Assembly (NCBI RefSeq): GCF_019749375.1 | Contig: NZ_JACWFE010000023.1 | Location: forward strand, 124,001-188,000 | DNA: 64,000 nt | Source of the DNA: Bacillus sp. S/N-304-OC-R1 | GTDB taxonomy: Bacteria; Bacillota; Bacilli; Bacillales; Cytobacillaceae | Direction of reading: 5' to 3' | Shown: positions 28,047-42,305 of the stretch, in pieces | How positions within the stretch are numbered: position 1 is the first letter of the stretch | Layout of the letters: each line of letters starts with the position of its first letter | Notes under the pieces: model-generated | What the model was told of the DNA's origin: nothing | Database searches by the model: none | What the model saw: only the letters and a program-made list of their open reading frames with translations | Position numbers and translations under genes: made by a program

Positions 28047-28280
28047 TTATAGCGCAACATAAGATACTAAAATAGTTAGAACAAAGAATAGTACAGCAAG
28101 AACAACTGTAATGCGGTGTAAGATTAAATCTAAACCGCGTGCTTTTTGTTTTCCAAAAAGCTGCTCCGCTCCACCTGAAATGGCACCGGAAAGACCAGCA
28201 CTTTTACCAGATTGAAGAAGCACTACAAGAATGAGTCCGATAGAAACAATCGCTAATAATACGATTAATACTGTATGCAT
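28047..28280 (-). CDS. secG: Preprotein translocase subunit SecG
   Basis: 77 residues with two membrane helices (about 2-24 and 53-74) joined by [29 protein letters not shown], the characteristic cytoplasmic loop. It is the accessory subunit of the SecYEG channel. The start is the ATG reading MHTVLIVLL after GGAGGTGGCCTTC; the longer frame begins inside the ribosome-binding region. Confidence 0.96.
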   Translation of the reverse strand: MHTVLIVLLAIVSIGLILVVLLQSGKSAGLSGAISGGAEQLFGKQKARGLDLILHRITVVLAVLFFVLTILVSYVAL

Positions 28281-28437
28281 GAAGGCCACCTCCTGAAAAC
28301 GCACAGCTACAATATTTTAAATTTATCATATTTTCGTAAGATGTACAATAGGATTGGCAAGTGATTTACATGTATAAAAGAGGAATTTTCTAAATTGTAA
28401 CGAAATCATATGTAAACTAAAATAAGGAGTGGAAATT

Positions 28438-29418
28438 TTGATTGCTAAGGAACGAACGATACCTATTAAAATTCTAGCCAGTGAGGCGTTATTGAGAAGG
28501 CTTCCCGCAGATTTTGTGATGAGACCACTCATTGAAAAAGATTTGGCCAAACGAAAAGCCGGCTTTCGCGGAGAAGTTGCGACTGATTACTATGTTCACA
28601 AACTCCCCAAAAAAGAATTCACGATTCTCCATGACCTTCGCCTTTCTAATGGGCAAGACTACTTCCAAATTGATACACTCATCATTTCCCCTACATTTGC
28701 ACTCATTCTCGAAATAAAAAACATTTCCGGCACTTTATTTTTCGACTCAAAATTTAAGCAGCTCATTCGTTATAGAAATGATAGTGAGGATGGCTTTTTG
28801 AATCCAATCTCCCAAGCTGATAGGCAGAAAAGGGAATTATTGAGCTGGCTCCTTCGCTATAACGTTTCGATTCCTATTGAGTTTCTAGTGGTGATTAGTA
28901 ATCCCTCTACTGTCATCAAAAGTGACTCCCAAAATTATTTCGCTTTTAAAAATGTGCTTCACGCCCATGGAATGACTGAACGAGTAGGAAAAATAAAAGC
29001 ATCTTATAAAAAAGAGGTATTAACAAAAAGAGAAATGAATAAGCTCACCAAAACTTTATTTAAAAGTCATACCCCCGAGACTTTTGACGTCCTGAATCAT
29101 TATAAAATTTCCGCCAATAGCCTTGTGACCGGCGTTCAATGCACAAAATGCAAAGAGGCTAGGATGAAACGTATTTATGGCAGCTGGCAATGTACTGTTT
29201 GTGGGCATAAGGAACGAGGTGCACATAAAAGAGCGTTGTTAGATTACTATCTATTGTTAGGTAATAAGATAAGTAATCAACAATTTCGTAGTTTTTTGCA
29301 GCTTTCTAATGAAGATATCAGTCAAAAACTATTAAAATCGATGGAATTACCTCATTCCGGGGAAAATAAAGGAAGAGTTTACTACTTAGATATAGGTTTA
29401 TTTCAAGATATCCTCTAG
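28438..29418 (+). CDS. NERD-domain protein with C-terminal zinc ribbon
   Basis: 326 residues from the TTG that follows AAGGAG at a proper 9-base distance; a GTG 9 bases upstream is too close to the ribosome-binding site. The NERD (nuclease-related) domain occupies about 35-160, with GFRGE, LSNGQDYFQIDTLII and ILEIKN giving the D..ExK residues of a PD-(D/E)XK-like fold. A CxxC...CxxC zinc ribbon (CTKC, CTVCGH) lies near 230-255, followed by a helical tail. DNA processing is suspected for the family but not shown. It is divergent from secG. Confidence 0.85.
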   Translation: MIAKERTIPIKILASEALLRRLPADFVMRPLIEKDLAKRKAGFRGEVATDYYVHKLPKKEFTILHDLRLSNGQDYFQIDTLIISPTFALILEIKNISGTLFFDSKFKQLIRYRNDSEDGFLNPISQADRQKRELLSWLLRYNVSIPIEFLVVISNPSTVIKSDSQNYFAFKNVLHAHGMTERVGKIKASYKKEVLTKREMNKLTKTLFKSHTPETFDVLNHYKISANSLVTGVQCTKCKEARMKRIYGSWQCTVCGHKERGAHKRALLDYYLLLGNKISNQQFRSFLQLSNEDISQKLLKSMELPHSGENKGRVYYLDIGLFQDIL

Positions 29419-29424
29419 TTTTGC

Positions 29425-29505
29425 TAATATATCCGCTACTTTTTCATTATATCCGCCAGTTCCTACACGATATCCGCTACTTTTTGAATATATCCGCCAG
29501 TTCAT
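29425..29505. repeat. Short tandem repeat array, ATATCCGC family (4 units)
   Basis: Four degenerate copies of a unit of about 20 bp centred on ATATCCGC(T/C)A(C/G)TT begin 7 bases after the NERD gene stop, in the gap between convergent genes. The same unit occurs 13 times at 61584-61846. Confidence 0.85.
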
Positions 29506-29515
29506 CATAATACAA

Positions 29516-29546
29516 TAAAAAGGTGACTGCCCCAAAGCAGCCACCC
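29516..29546 (-). terminator. Terminator of the tauABC-like operon
   Basis: Minus-strand GGTGGCTGC / GCAGTCACC stem followed by six T residues, 37 bases after the ATPase gene. Confidence 0.85.
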
Positions 29547-29582
29547 TCAATCTGATATGCACTTATAAACAAAATTAGAAGA

Positions 29583-30398
29583 TTATGAAGAAATAAGACT
29601 AAGGATGTCTTCACGTCTTTTCACGAAGTCCAGTTCTGTCCGATACATTCGGCTTTTCCCTTCTTCGATTTCATAGGGTAAATCGCTGTACATTTCTTTA
29701 AGAATCCGACCTGGCCTTGATGATAGGACAATAATATGCGTTCCTAACAATAATGCCTCCTCCACATCATGTGTAATAAAGAAAATCGTTTTATGCGTCT
29801 CTTTCCATATTTTCCTAATATTATCTTGCATTTGCTCCTTCGTCATCGCATCTAATGCACCAAATGGTTCATCCATCAATACAATGCGCGGATCATTTGC
29901 TAACACGCGAGCAATAGAGGCTCTTTGCTTCATACCCCCAGAGAGCTCATAGGATTTCGATTTCTTAAACTGTGAAAGACCTACCATTTCTAAATAATGA
30001 TCCACAATTTCTTGTCTTTCTTTCTGTGGAACTTTTCTCATTTTTAACCCAAAGCCAACATTTTCTTCAATATTCAACCATGGATACAGCATTTGTTGCT
30101 GGAACACAACTCCACGATGTCTATCAGGTTTAGGTGAAATGGGCTCGTTATCGAGGAGTACCTCTCCTGATGTAGCTTGATGGAAGCCTGCTAAAATACG
30201 TAATAATGTTGTTTTTCCACATCCGGAAGGACCTAAAACACAGACGAAACTACCTTCTTTTATTTGTAAATTTATATTTTGCAATGCCGTAACGACTTGT
30301 TTATCTGTTTGATAAGTTAATCCTACATTATTTATTTGAATAACTGTAGATGTGGATGTGTTTTCTGCAAGAGCATTCCTATTGTTAATGGGACTCAC
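29583..30398 (-). CDS. tauB: ABC transporter ATP-binding protein, taurine/sulfonate type
   Basis: 271 residues. Walker A is GPSGCGKTT, the Q-loop VFQQQMLYPWL, the signature ELSGGMKQR, Walker B VLMDEPFGALD and the switch His in FITHDVEEA. It belongs to the SsuB/TauB/NrtD ATPase group and energises import by the adjacent permease and binding protein. The start is a GTG 3 bases after the binding-protein stop; a ribosome-binding site is not obvious, suggesting translational coupling. The gene symbol rests on the TauA-like partner. Confidence 0.88.
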   Translation of the reverse strand: MSPINNRNALAENTSTSTVIQINNVGLTYQTDKQVVTALQNINLQIKEGSFVCVLGPSGCGKTTLLRILAGFHQATSGEVLLDNEPISPKPDRHRGVVFQQQMLYPWLNIEENVGFGLKMRKVPQKERQEIVDHYLEMVGLSQFKKSKSYELSGGMKQRASIARVLANDPRIVLMDEPFGALDAMTKEQMQDNIRKIWKETHKTIFFITHDVEEALLLGTHIIVLSSRPGRILKEMYSDLPYEIEEGKSRMYRTELDFVKRREDILSLISS

Positions 30399-30401
30399 CT
30401 C

Positions 30402-31430
30402 TTAATCTTTTTGGAGAAACTTTGGTTCAATGGCGTCTTCATATACCTTAAGATCAGGAACAGTATTTATTGCTTTTTGCGTTTTTAAAAATTCTGCAGT
30501 GTCTTTTAATGCTTTGGCAAAAGCTCCTTTTTTATCGCTCGTTCCAAGATAATCTTCCGAAGCCTGTTCTTTGGCATCTAACCAAATCAATTGATCCATG
30601 AAAAATGTTGTCTCATCCTTCGATACATTTAACTCATTTTTCATCGCTTCAGCCGCTTCGTCTGTTGATGAACGATATAATTGGACGGCTTCATCTAATA
30701 TTTTGATATATTGTTTTAATACATCTGGATGATTCTCTATAAAGTCCTTTGTCGCAATCCCTACATCAGCGGTTAAAATGCCATCTTGTGCAAGATCACG
30801 GCTTGTTAATAGGATGTCTCCATCTGCCACCATTTCCCCTAATGTTGGATACCAGACATATCCGCCATCAATTTGTCCTTGTTTCCACGCAGCTAACATG
30901 TCAGCTGGCTTCATGTCTAATATAGTTATTTTATTTTGATCAATTCCTTTTAATTTTAGGGCGGATAACAAACTGTAATGTGTTGTAGAACCGAAAGAGA
31001 CGGCAATTTTTTTACCAACAACATCTTGAAGTGATTTAATTCCACTGTCTTTTTTTACAACTAATGCCTCATTATCACCAATTACATCGTGAAGCCAAAT
31101 GACTTTGTATGGTAAGTTTTGCGCTACCCCTGATGCAACTGAACTAGAACCGATTAAGCCTGCATCAATTTCCCCTGCAGCCATGGCCGTATTCACATCA
31201 ACAGCCGCCTCAAACTGAACCAATTTCACCTTTACACCCTCGAATTTCTCCTCAAACATTTTCGTTGCTTTTGCTAACAACTCCGCATTTGGAATGACTT
31301 GATAGCCAATTCGAAACTCTACAGTACCATCAGCGGATTTTGATGTTGATTTGTTTCCACAGGCGCTAATCATAAATAGTGCGACAACAACCATCAAACA
31401 CATAAACCATTTGCTTGTTCTATTCTTCAT
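30402..31430 (-). CDS. tauA: Taurine-type substrate-binding lipoprotein
   Basis: 342 residues. A signal peptide with lipobox ISAC places the lipidated Cys at residue 24. The mature domain is a SsuA/TauA-like periplasmic-binding fold. The stretches NEALVVKKDSGIKSLQDVVG, KKIAVSFGSTTHYSLLSALK and GQIDGGYVWYPTLGEM are close to E. coli TauA as I remember it, which favours taurine or another aliphatic sulfonate. GGGGGTAATAGG precedes the ATG. It lies between permease and ATPase genes. Confidence 0.87.
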   Translation of the reverse strand: MKNRTSKWFMCLMVVVALFMISACGNKSTSKSADGTVEFRIGYQVIPNAELLAKATKMFEEKFEGVKVKLVQFEAAVDVNTAMAAGEIDAGLIGSSSVASGVAQNLPYKVIWLHDVIGDNEALVVKKDSGIKSLQDVVGKKIAVSFGSTTHYSLLSALKLKGIDQNKITILDMKPADMLAAWKQGQIDGGYVWYPTLGEMVADGDILLTSRDLAQDGILTADVGIATKDFIENHPDVLKQYIKILDEAVQLYRSSTDEAAEAMKNELNVSKDETTFFMDQLIWLDAKEQASEDYLGTSDKKGAFAKALKDTAEFLKTQKAINTVPDLKVYEDAIEPKFLQKD

Positions 31431-31448
31431 CCTATTACCCCCAGTTAT

Positions 31449-32309
31449 TTAATCTTTTCCTTTCCATGGAATCGCTCTCACTTCAATTTTACGAAGAATT
31501 CGATCAAGCAGGATTCCAGTTACCCCCATCAAAATAATGCCAACATACATAATGTCACTGCGTAAATATTTACTTGCATCAAGCACTAACCAACCAATAC
31601 CCGAAACAGCAGCAACCATTTCAGAGGCAACTAGCGTTGTATAAGCAAATCCAATCGCTGTTCGCATTCCCGTAAATATTTCCGGTAAACAGGACGGGAA
31701 AATAACGTAGCGGAACGTTTGCCATTTATTTGCACCTAAACAAGCAGCTGAATGGATCCGGTCTTCCAAAACACCTTTTACGCCGGATACTGCGGCAATA
31801 TACATAGGAGCAAATGCGGCAAGATATAGTAAAGCAACTTTTGAAAGATCTCCTATTCCAAACCATAAAATTAATAATGTGTAGTATGACAGAGGGGGCA
31901 AGGGACGATAAAATTCTAGGATGGGGTCTAATGCAGCTCTTACTTTTGATGAATAACCACTAATTAATCCTAAAGGAACTGCTGTAATTAATGCGAAGAA
32001 GAAGGCAACAGATAATCTGTATAAACTATCAAGCAGATGATATGGTAAGCTATTCCCTTTATAACCATTAACAAGTAAATCGGTAAAGGCAGCCCAAGTT
32101 TTTGCTGGAGATGGGATAAAGACTTCGGAGAAAATATTAAGTTTGGTGACTGTATACCATAGCAAAAATATGAAAACAACTGAACTCCACATGATGCCGG
32201 TTTCTTGCATGATTTTCCACTTTCTCTTTTTTCGTATGATAGCCGGTTTCTCTAGTGGTGTAAGTTGAAATCCATTTTGTTCCACTTTATTATTCATATT
32301 TCCATTCAT
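31449..32309 (-). CDS. tauC: ABC transporter permease, taurine/sulfonate type
   Basis: 286 residues with about six membrane helices and the EAA-type cytoplasmic loop (AACLGANKWQTFRYVIFPSCLPEIFTGMRTAIGFAY) of binding-protein-dependent permeases. It is the first gene of a three-gene operon. Two ATGs are possible: the first is 13 bases after GGGAGAG and the second is four codons later. A cre-like element stands about 85 bases upstream. Confidence 0.88.
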   Translation of the reverse strand: MNGNMNNKVEQNGFQLTPLEKPAIIRKKRKWKIMQETGIMWSSVVFIFLLWYTVTKLNIFSEVFIPSPAKTWAAFTDLLVNGYKGNSLPYHLLDSLYRLSVAFFFALITAVPLGLISGYSSKVRAALDPILEFYRPLPPLSYYTLLILWFGIGDLSKVALLYLAAFAPMYIAAVSGVKGVLEDRIHSAACLGANKWQTFRYVIFPSCLPEIFTGMRTAIGFAYTTLVASEMVAAVSGIGWLVLDASKYLRSDIMYVGIILMGVTGILLDRILRKIEVRAIPWKGKD

Positions 32310-32390
32310 AAAATGTGCTTCACTCTCCCATACAATAATCTAAATTGTTTTTGGTTTTCTCTACATCATTGATTCAATCCTTTTGACCTA

Positions 32391-32406
32391 TAGAAACCGC
32401 TTCCAT
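32391..32406 (-). promoter_or_regulatory. Candidate cre (CcpA) site upstream of the tau operon
   Basis: Minus-strand ATGGAAGCGGTTTCTA fits the catabolite-responsive element consensus except for one terminal base. It lies in the 5' region of the permease gene. No S-box leader is present although the operon is probably for sulfur acquisition. Confidence 0.45.
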
Positions 32407-32570
32407 AGAGTTTAAAAAAAGCATTGAATGTAATTTGAATTATATTAGATGAAAAATAGGTGGTCAATGTTTTGTGAATATTACGATTATTCTAAATTTA
32501 AATAGGAACTATGAGTAAACTTTATAAGTACAATTAGTAATGATTAAATTATTGATGGCACTGCAATTCT

Positions 32571-33173
32571 TTATACAAGTTTTTTAATCGTCCCTTTGAC
32601 AGTTGCTTGATTTCTTGCCAATAGTTTTTTTAGTACAAATGAATAGACAAAAGTAAATACTACTCCTTTCATAATTGAAGTCCAACCAAAAAACGAGAAT
32701 CCGAAACTTAACACAATAAAATTAATACACCTTATTGCAATAGCTATATTAATTTTATTATTTCGATGATGTAGAATAAGGGCAATAACATCAACCCCTA
32801 CAGTTGTTGAATGAGAAGATATACATAAGTAATACCCAATGGCTATTAATATGGAAGCTAATATTATAGAAGCAATGATGTTTAAATCTATTGTCATATG
32901 AAATGAGTAAAAAAAATTAAAGAAGACAATGTAAAATAAACTACTAAAAATAGAATTTAAAAAATATTCCTTCCCAAGGAAAATTAAGCATAACACTAAT
33001 AAAAGTAATGTCACTATATTTGCAAGCATAGCTATTCCGCCCCCAGTTAAAGCATTTACTATTAACGCTAAACTGGTAACCCCGCCATTTATTATTTCAT
33101 TTGGGACGACTAAAATAGCATAAGCGATGGTTATAAGAATGTTTCCTATCATTATTTTCAACAGATTATGCAC
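32571..33173 (-). CDS. YitT-family membrane protein without DUF2179 domain
   Basis: 200 residues with five to six membrane helices. ILVVPNEIINGGVTSLALIV and SSHSTTVGVDVIALILHH are the two conserved loops of the YitT (BCR) family. Most family members carry a soluble C-terminal DUF2179 domain, which is absent here. Function unknown. It appears monocistronic, separated from the permease gene upstream by a terminator. Confidence 0.82.
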   Translation of the reverse strand: MHNLLKIMIGNILITIAYAILVVPNEIINGGVTSLALIVNALTGGGIAMLANIVTLLLLVLCLIFLGKEYFLNSIFSSLFYIVFFNFFYSFHMTIDLNIIASIILASILIAIGYYLCISSHSTTVGVDVIALILHHRNNKINIAIAIRCINFIVLSFGFSFFGWTSIMKGVVFTFVYSFVLKKLLARNQATVKGTIKKLV

Positions 33174-33205
33174 AGTTTTTGTTTCCTTTCTATTAGGATA
33201 AAAAA

Positions 33206-33242
33206 GTAAAAAGCTTATATTTTCATAATATAAGCTTTTTAC
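33206..33242 (-). terminator. Terminator of the amino-acid permease gene
   Basis: Perfect 14-bp stem GTAAAAAGCTTATA / TATAAGCTTTTTAC; the minus strand continues TTTTTTATCC. Confidence 0.88.
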
Positions 33243-33277
33243 TTTATGGATTTTCCTTCCTATCTTTTGAAGTATTA

Positions 33278-34696
33278 TTAAATCTTTTGTTTATCGGTAT
33301 TTAAAATTGGAGAATTCATAGATAATTGATCACTCTCTTTTCTCCGCCGATTTATAAAGTAGGATGCAATAACGATTGTGCTAAACAACGATGTAAAAAT
33401 AAACTGTGGACGCTGTGAATCAATAAATGCCATTAGTATTAACACAAAAATCATGGCGAAAATGGTAGCATAGGTTAGATACGGGAAAAACCACATTTTT
33501 ATTTTAAATTTGTCTGAATTTTCCTTTTCCATTCTTTTTCTTAGACGAAGATGTGAAATCGCAATGGCTAAGTAAACAAGAATTCCAACCCCACCTGAAG
33601 AGTTTACTAAGAAGAAAAATATTTTATCTGGGGAAACATAACTGAAAATCGTGCTGATAAAGGCAAAAAGGGTACTAGCGATTACAGCAATAACAGGAAC
33701 CCCATTTTTGCTTAACTTTGATAAAATTTTTGGGGCATCACCTTTTTGTGCGAGAGAAAATAGCATACGAGAGCTCGTATAGAGTCCTGAATTTAGGCAT
33801 GAAAGCAGTGCTGTTAAGACCACTATATTCATAAGTAAAGCTGCAGAAGGAATCCCTATCATTTCAAGAACTGAAACAAATGGACTTTTTAATAATGATG
33901 CTGAATTCCAGGGTAGAAGGGTGACAAGAATAGCAATTGAACCGATATAAAAAATCAGAATCCGCCATACTACACTATTTAATGCACGTCTTACAGAGTT
34001 CACCGGATCTGAGGTTTCACCAGCTGCAATCGCCGGTATTTCCACACCTACGAAAGCATGAAAAACAATTGCAATACCAACAACCACCGAACCTACTCCG
34101 TTCGGTATAAAACCTCCGAAGTTTGTCAGATTAGAAAGGCCCGGAGATTTGATACTTGGTACTAGTCCAAAAATGATCGCTAATCCCAAGCCTAAAAATA
34201 GAATAATACTAGCTATTTTAATAATGGAAAACCAATATTCAAATTCTCCAAATGATTTAACTGAATAAATATTGGTCATTGTTAATAAAACAATTAATCC
34301 GAGACCAATCAACCAGACTGGAATTGATGGGAACCATTCATGGATAATTGCAGCCCCTGCTACTGCTTCAAGCGCAATGACAATAACCCAGAAGAACCAA
34401 TATAACCATCCTGTCGTATAGCCTGCCCACTCGCCAATGCCGTCTCTTGCATATACAGCAAAAGATCCTGTATTAGGATTAACAGTTGCCATTTCCCCAA
34501 GCATCCGCATAACGAGAACAACGATTAAGCCAGCAATTGCGTAAGATAAAATTGCCCCTGGACCTGTTTTTCCAATAATAATTCCGCTTCCTACGAATAA
34601 TCCAGCGCCAATTACACCACTTAGGGAGATCATAGACAAATGTCTTTGTTTAAGTCCGGCCTTTAGCTTCTCGGTTTGCTGCTCCAACATATCCAC
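33278..34696 (-). CDS. APC-family amino-acid permease (GabP/AnsP-like)
   Basis: 472 residues, 12 membrane helices. The N-terminal LKAGLKQRHLSMISLSGVIGAGLFVGSG is the amino-acid/polyamine/organocation signature, and VGVEIPAIAAGETSDPVNSV is the conserved TM6-TM7 loop. The sequence suggests the GABA/aromatic/asparagine permease branch, but the substrate cannot be fixed. The start is a GTG or the ATG two codons later; neither has an ideal ribosome-binding site. A perfect cre site overlaps the -35 box, and a LysR gene is divergent. Confidence 0.88.
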   Translation of the reverse strand: MDMLEQQTEKLKAGLKQRHLSMISLSGVIGAGLFVGSGIIIGKTGPGAILSYAIAGLIVVLVMRMLGEMATVNPNTGSFAVYARDGIGEWAGYTTGWLYWFFWVIVIALEAVAGAAIIHEWFPSIPVWLIGLGLIVLLTMTNIYSVKSFGEFEYWFSIIKIASIILFLGLGLAIIFGLVPSIKSPGLSNLTNFGGFIPNGVGSVVVGIAIVFHAFVGVEIPAIAAGETSDPVNSVRRALNSVVWRILIFYIGSIAILVTLLPWNSASLLKSPFVSVLEMIGIPSAALLMNIVVLTALLSCLNSGLYTSSRMLFSLAQKGDAPKILSKLSKNGVPVIAVIASTLFAFISTIFSYVSPDKIFFFLVNSSGGVGILVYLAIAISHLRLRKRMEKENSDKFKIKMWFFPYLTYATIFAMIFVLILMAFIDSQRPQFIFTSLFSTIVIASYFINRRRKESDQLSMNSPILNTDKQKI

Positions 34697-34716
34697 CAGC
34701 TTTCTATTTTTTTAGT

Positions 34717-34754
34717 TTTATACTATATAGCCTATTAGGATGACAACGCTTTCA
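34717..34754 (-). promoter_or_regulatory. Permease promoter with overlapping cre site
   Basis: Minus-strand TTGTCA (34741-34746), 18-base spacer, TATAAA (34717-34722). TGACAACGCTTTCA at 34741-34754 matches the cre consensus TGWNANCGNTNWCA at every position and covers the -35, so CcpA should repress. The rest of the 398-base divergent region (34755-35094) is AT-rich; a TATAAT at 35055-35060 probably serves the LysR gene. Confidence 0.7.
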
Positions 34755-35094
34755 CCAAACATTGAATTCAGGACATCAGATCATCCGTACCAGTTTGGAT
34801 AACAAGAACCTTAATAAAATTTAATCATAGACAACTTTAATTTTCAATAAATTCAAACTATAAATAATATTTAGTATTTAAAAACCGTTTATTAATATTA
34901 TTAATAGTTCTATTTCAGCCTGCCGTTTACTTTGGCTGCCGAGCCCATCCTACTTTTTGGATTTAAACTCCTTTTCTACACCCTTAATTTTCCAAATAAG
35001 AGATTAGTGGTATATATGCAACTAATTTATGTCGCGATTATCATTAGTTTCTTTTATAATAGGGAATAAATTTAGAAGATTAGGTGGGATATAA

Positions 35095-36003
35095 ATGAAT
35101 TTAGAACACCTTAAGGTTTTTTACATGGCCGCAACAAAAAAGAATTTTTCAGAGGCAGCGAAAGTCCTTCACCTTTCACAACCATCTGTCAGTTTACATA
35201 TCAAACATTTAGAGCAATATTTAAATACAACATTATTTGACCGTTCCACGAAAAAAATGGAGCTGACACATGCCGGAACCATCTTGTTCAGTTTTGTAGA
35301 ACAAATAATCCAGCTTGTTAATCAACTGGAAAAAGATATTTCTCTTCTATCTGACAGCATCCACGGCGACCTTCGTTTAGGTGCAAGTCTAACCATTGGT
35401 GAATATTTACTACCTTACTTTCTTGGCGATTTTATCAAGCAATATCCTAATGTTCATTTAAGTCTGCTAGTAGACAATTCCAATCAGATTATTGAAAAAC
35501 TGCTGGATGGAAAAATTGATTTAGGATTCATTGAGGTGGCAATACCCCGAAAAGAAATTGATAGTCTACCATTTTTAGAGGATGAACTTGTCATCATTTC
35601 ATCTGTCAGGCACCCCCATCCTGATCTTGCAGAAGATACAATTCAACCGGAGTTACTGTTTTCACTGCCAATCATCGCCAGAGAACAAGGGTCAGGCACC
35701 AGGCAGGTATTGGAATCCAATTTATTAAAGCATCAGCTAGAACTGGATCAATTAAATATTATTATGGAGCTTGGGCATACCGAATCAATTAAATCTGCAG
35801 TCGAATCTGGTTTAGGGGTTTCCATTATTTCCAAAACAACCATACAAAAAGAACTTGACCTAGGGCTATTGAAACAAACAAGAATTAAAGGCATTTCGTT
35901 AAAACGTAATTTTTATTTAATCAATAGAAAGCAAGTCCTGTCCCCAGCCAGCGATGCGTTTAAGGAGTTGTTTATTACTTCTGTGAAAGAGAATGTTCAC
36001 TAG
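35095..36003 (+). CDS. LysR-family transcriptional regulator
   Basis: 302 residues. The N-terminal winged helix-turn-helix (about 1-60; AAKVLHLSQPSVSLHIKHLEQYL) and a type 2 periplasmic-binding effector domain (about 88-295) are complete. The effector domain resembles the CysL/YwfK-like group of Bacillus. AGGTGGG lies 7 bases before the ATG. It is divergent from the amino-acid permease, and LysR proteins often control the divergent neighbour, so the permease gene is a likely target. Confidence 0.9.
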   Translation: MNLEHLKVFYMAATKKNFSEAAKVLHLSQPSVSLHIKHLEQYLNTTLFDRSTKKMELTHAGTILFSFVEQIIQLVNQLEKDISLLSDSIHGDLRLGASLTIGEYLLPYFLGDFIKQYPNVHLSLLVDNSNQIIEKLLDGKIDLGFIEVAIPRKEIDSLPFLEDELVIISSVRHPHPDLAEDTIQPELLFSLPIIAREQGSGTRQVLESNLLKHQLELDQLNIIMELGHTESIKSAVESGLGVSIISKTTIQKELDLGLLKQTRIKGISLKRNFYLINRKQVLSPASDAFKELFITSVKENVH

Positions 36004-36033
36004 AAAGTTTGAAAGAATTTACTGCTTAAAAAC

Positions 36034-36066
36034 TAAGAAAAGGTGACTGCCCTTGTGCAGTCACCT
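36034..36066 (-). terminator. Terminator of the glycolytic operon
   Basis: Perfect AGGTGACTGC / GCAGTCACCT stem with a 6-base loop; the minus strand continues TTTTCTTAGTTTTT. The hairpin is nearly identical to that after the tau operon. Confidence 0.85.
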
Positions 36067-36074
36067 CCAACTAG

Positions 36075-37370
<1,296 letters not shown>

Positions 37371-37458
37371 TTACATTCTCTCCTTTTAAATAGACCTTTT
37401 ATATTTTGGATTTCGACTACAGGCTAAATCTCGACTTTCACTTCGATTTATCAATAAC

Positions 37459-39755
<2,297 letters not shown>

Positions 39756-39786
39756 TTAGAAAAATGGTGAATCCCATGATTCTATT

Positions 39787-40971
39787 TTATTTATCATTTA
39801 AAGCAACAACACCCGGTAAAGCCTTTCCTTCCATGAACTCTAGAGAAGCTCCGCCACCTGTTGAAATATGATCCATGCGATCAGCAAGGAAGAACTTTTC
39901 AACGGCTGCTGCTGAGTCTCCACCACCGATGACAGAATAAGCTTCGTTCGCTTCCGCTAAGGTTTCCGCAACTGTTCTAGTTCCATTAGCAAATTTAGAC
40001 CATTCAAATACGCCCATTGGTCCATTCCAAATCACTAGCTTTGAGCCATGAATAACATCGCTGTATAGATCAGCTGTTTTTGGACCGATGTCTAGTGCCA
40101 TCCAGCCTTCAGGAATTTCATTAATCTCTACTGTTTTAGCATTTGCATTTTGTGAAAATTCATCAGCTACAACGGCATCAATTGGCATATAGAATTTCAC
40201 GCCTTTTTCTTCAGCCTTTTGCATAAAGGATTTTGCTAATTCAATTTTGTCTTCCTCTAATAGAGAATTCCCGATCTCATAGCCTTTTGCTTTCACGAAT
40301 GTAAAAGCAAGTCCGCCGCCGATAATTAGATTATCTACTTTATCGAGAAGGTTTTCGATTACATCAATTTTATCCTTAACCTTTGCTCCACCGATAATAG
40401 CTGTGAAAGGACGCTCAGGATTAGATAGTGCTTTTCCAAGAACACTCAGTTCCTTTTCCATTAAAAGGCCGGATACAGCTGGTAAATAGTGTGCAATTCC
40501 TTCTGTAGAAGCATGGGCGCGGTGTGCAGCACCAAATGCATCATTCACATAGATGTCTGCAAGTTGGGCAAACGCTTGCGCTAATTCCGGATCATTCTTT
40601 TCTTCACCAGGATAGAAGCGGACGTTTTCAAGAAGAAGCACATCTCCTTCTCCTAATGCTGAAATTATATCCTTTACTGTATCTCCATAAGCCTCATCCG
40701 CTTTTTTCACTTCTTTACCAAGTAACTCGGATAAACGGCTAGCCACTGGAGTTAGGCGTAATTCTTCAACCACTTTTCCTTTTGGACGGCCAAGATGACT
40801 GGCTAAAATAACTTTAGCGCCTTGCTCGATTAAATATTTAATCGTTGGAAGGGCTGCACGAATACGTGTTTCGTCTGTTACTTTTCCATCTTCCATTGGC
40901 ACGTTAAAGTCGACACGGCAAAAAACGCGTTTCCCTTTTAGCTCCACATCTTTAACACTTTTTTTGTTCAT
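39787..40971 (-). CDS. pgk: Phosphoglycerate kinase
   Basis: 394 residues. It transfers the acyl phosphate of 1,3-bisphosphoglycerate to ADP. The N-domain substrate site ([30 protein letters not shown]) and C-domain nucleotide loop ([36 protein letters not shown]) are intact. A 288-base gap with a probable partial terminator separates it from gapA upstream. Confidence 0.98.
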   Translation of the reverse strand: MNKKSVKDVELKGKRVFCRVDFNVPMEDGKVTDETRIRAALPTIKYLIEQGAKVILASHLGRPKGKVVEELRLTPVASRLSELLGKEVKKADEAYGDTVKDIISALGEGDVLLLENVRFYPGEEKNDPELAQAFAQLADIYVNDAFGAAHRAHASTEGIAHYLPAVSGLLMEKELSVLGKALSNPERPFTAIIGGAKVKDKIDVIENLLDKVDNLIIGGGLAFTFVKAKGYEIGNSLLEEDKIELAKSFMQKAEEKGVKFYMPIDAVVADEFSQNANAKTVEINEIPEGWMALDIGPKTADLYSDVIHGSKLVIWNGPMGVFEWSKFANGTRTVAETLAEANEAYSVIGGGDSAAAVEKFFLADRMDHISTGGGASLEFMEGKALPGVVALNDK

Positions 40972-41259
40972 AGAAAATGAATCCTCCTAATTTTCCTAAT
41001 AAGCTGGCTTCTATTTTGTATAGGCAATGATTTTATTCTGCGCTTTTAGGAGATTATGTAACAAAAGCCTTAAACTCCTATAGGTAAAGCATGTTATGTA
41101 TCCAGCAAAATCATTCACAAAAAAACGCCTACAACAAAAAGAAGAGTGGTTGAACCCCAGCTCCTCTTTTTCCCTCTATCATTATAGACGTTTACTGTTT
41201 TAAATTCCAATAGGTTTAAATCTTTTTTATGAATAAAATCAAGAGGAAATTTCTGTTTT
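40972..41259 (-). promoter_or_regulatory. gapA-pgk intercistronic region with probable partial terminator
   Basis: On the minus strand a hairpin, AAGAG...CTCTT around TGGGGTTCAACCA, at about 41136-41166 is followed by CTTTTTGTTG. In B. subtilis gapA transcripts greatly outnumber those of the downstream genes because of processing and partial termination, so this element could serve that purpose. I do not see an unambiguous internal promoter for pgk. Confidence 0.45.
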
Positions 41260-42294
<1,035 letters not shown>

Positions 42295-42305
42295 TTATAT
42301 GTTAA

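Noticed and set aside
32310..32570. S-box riboswitch before the tau operon
   Set aside because: No SAM-aptamer landmarks are visible, and the leader is too short.
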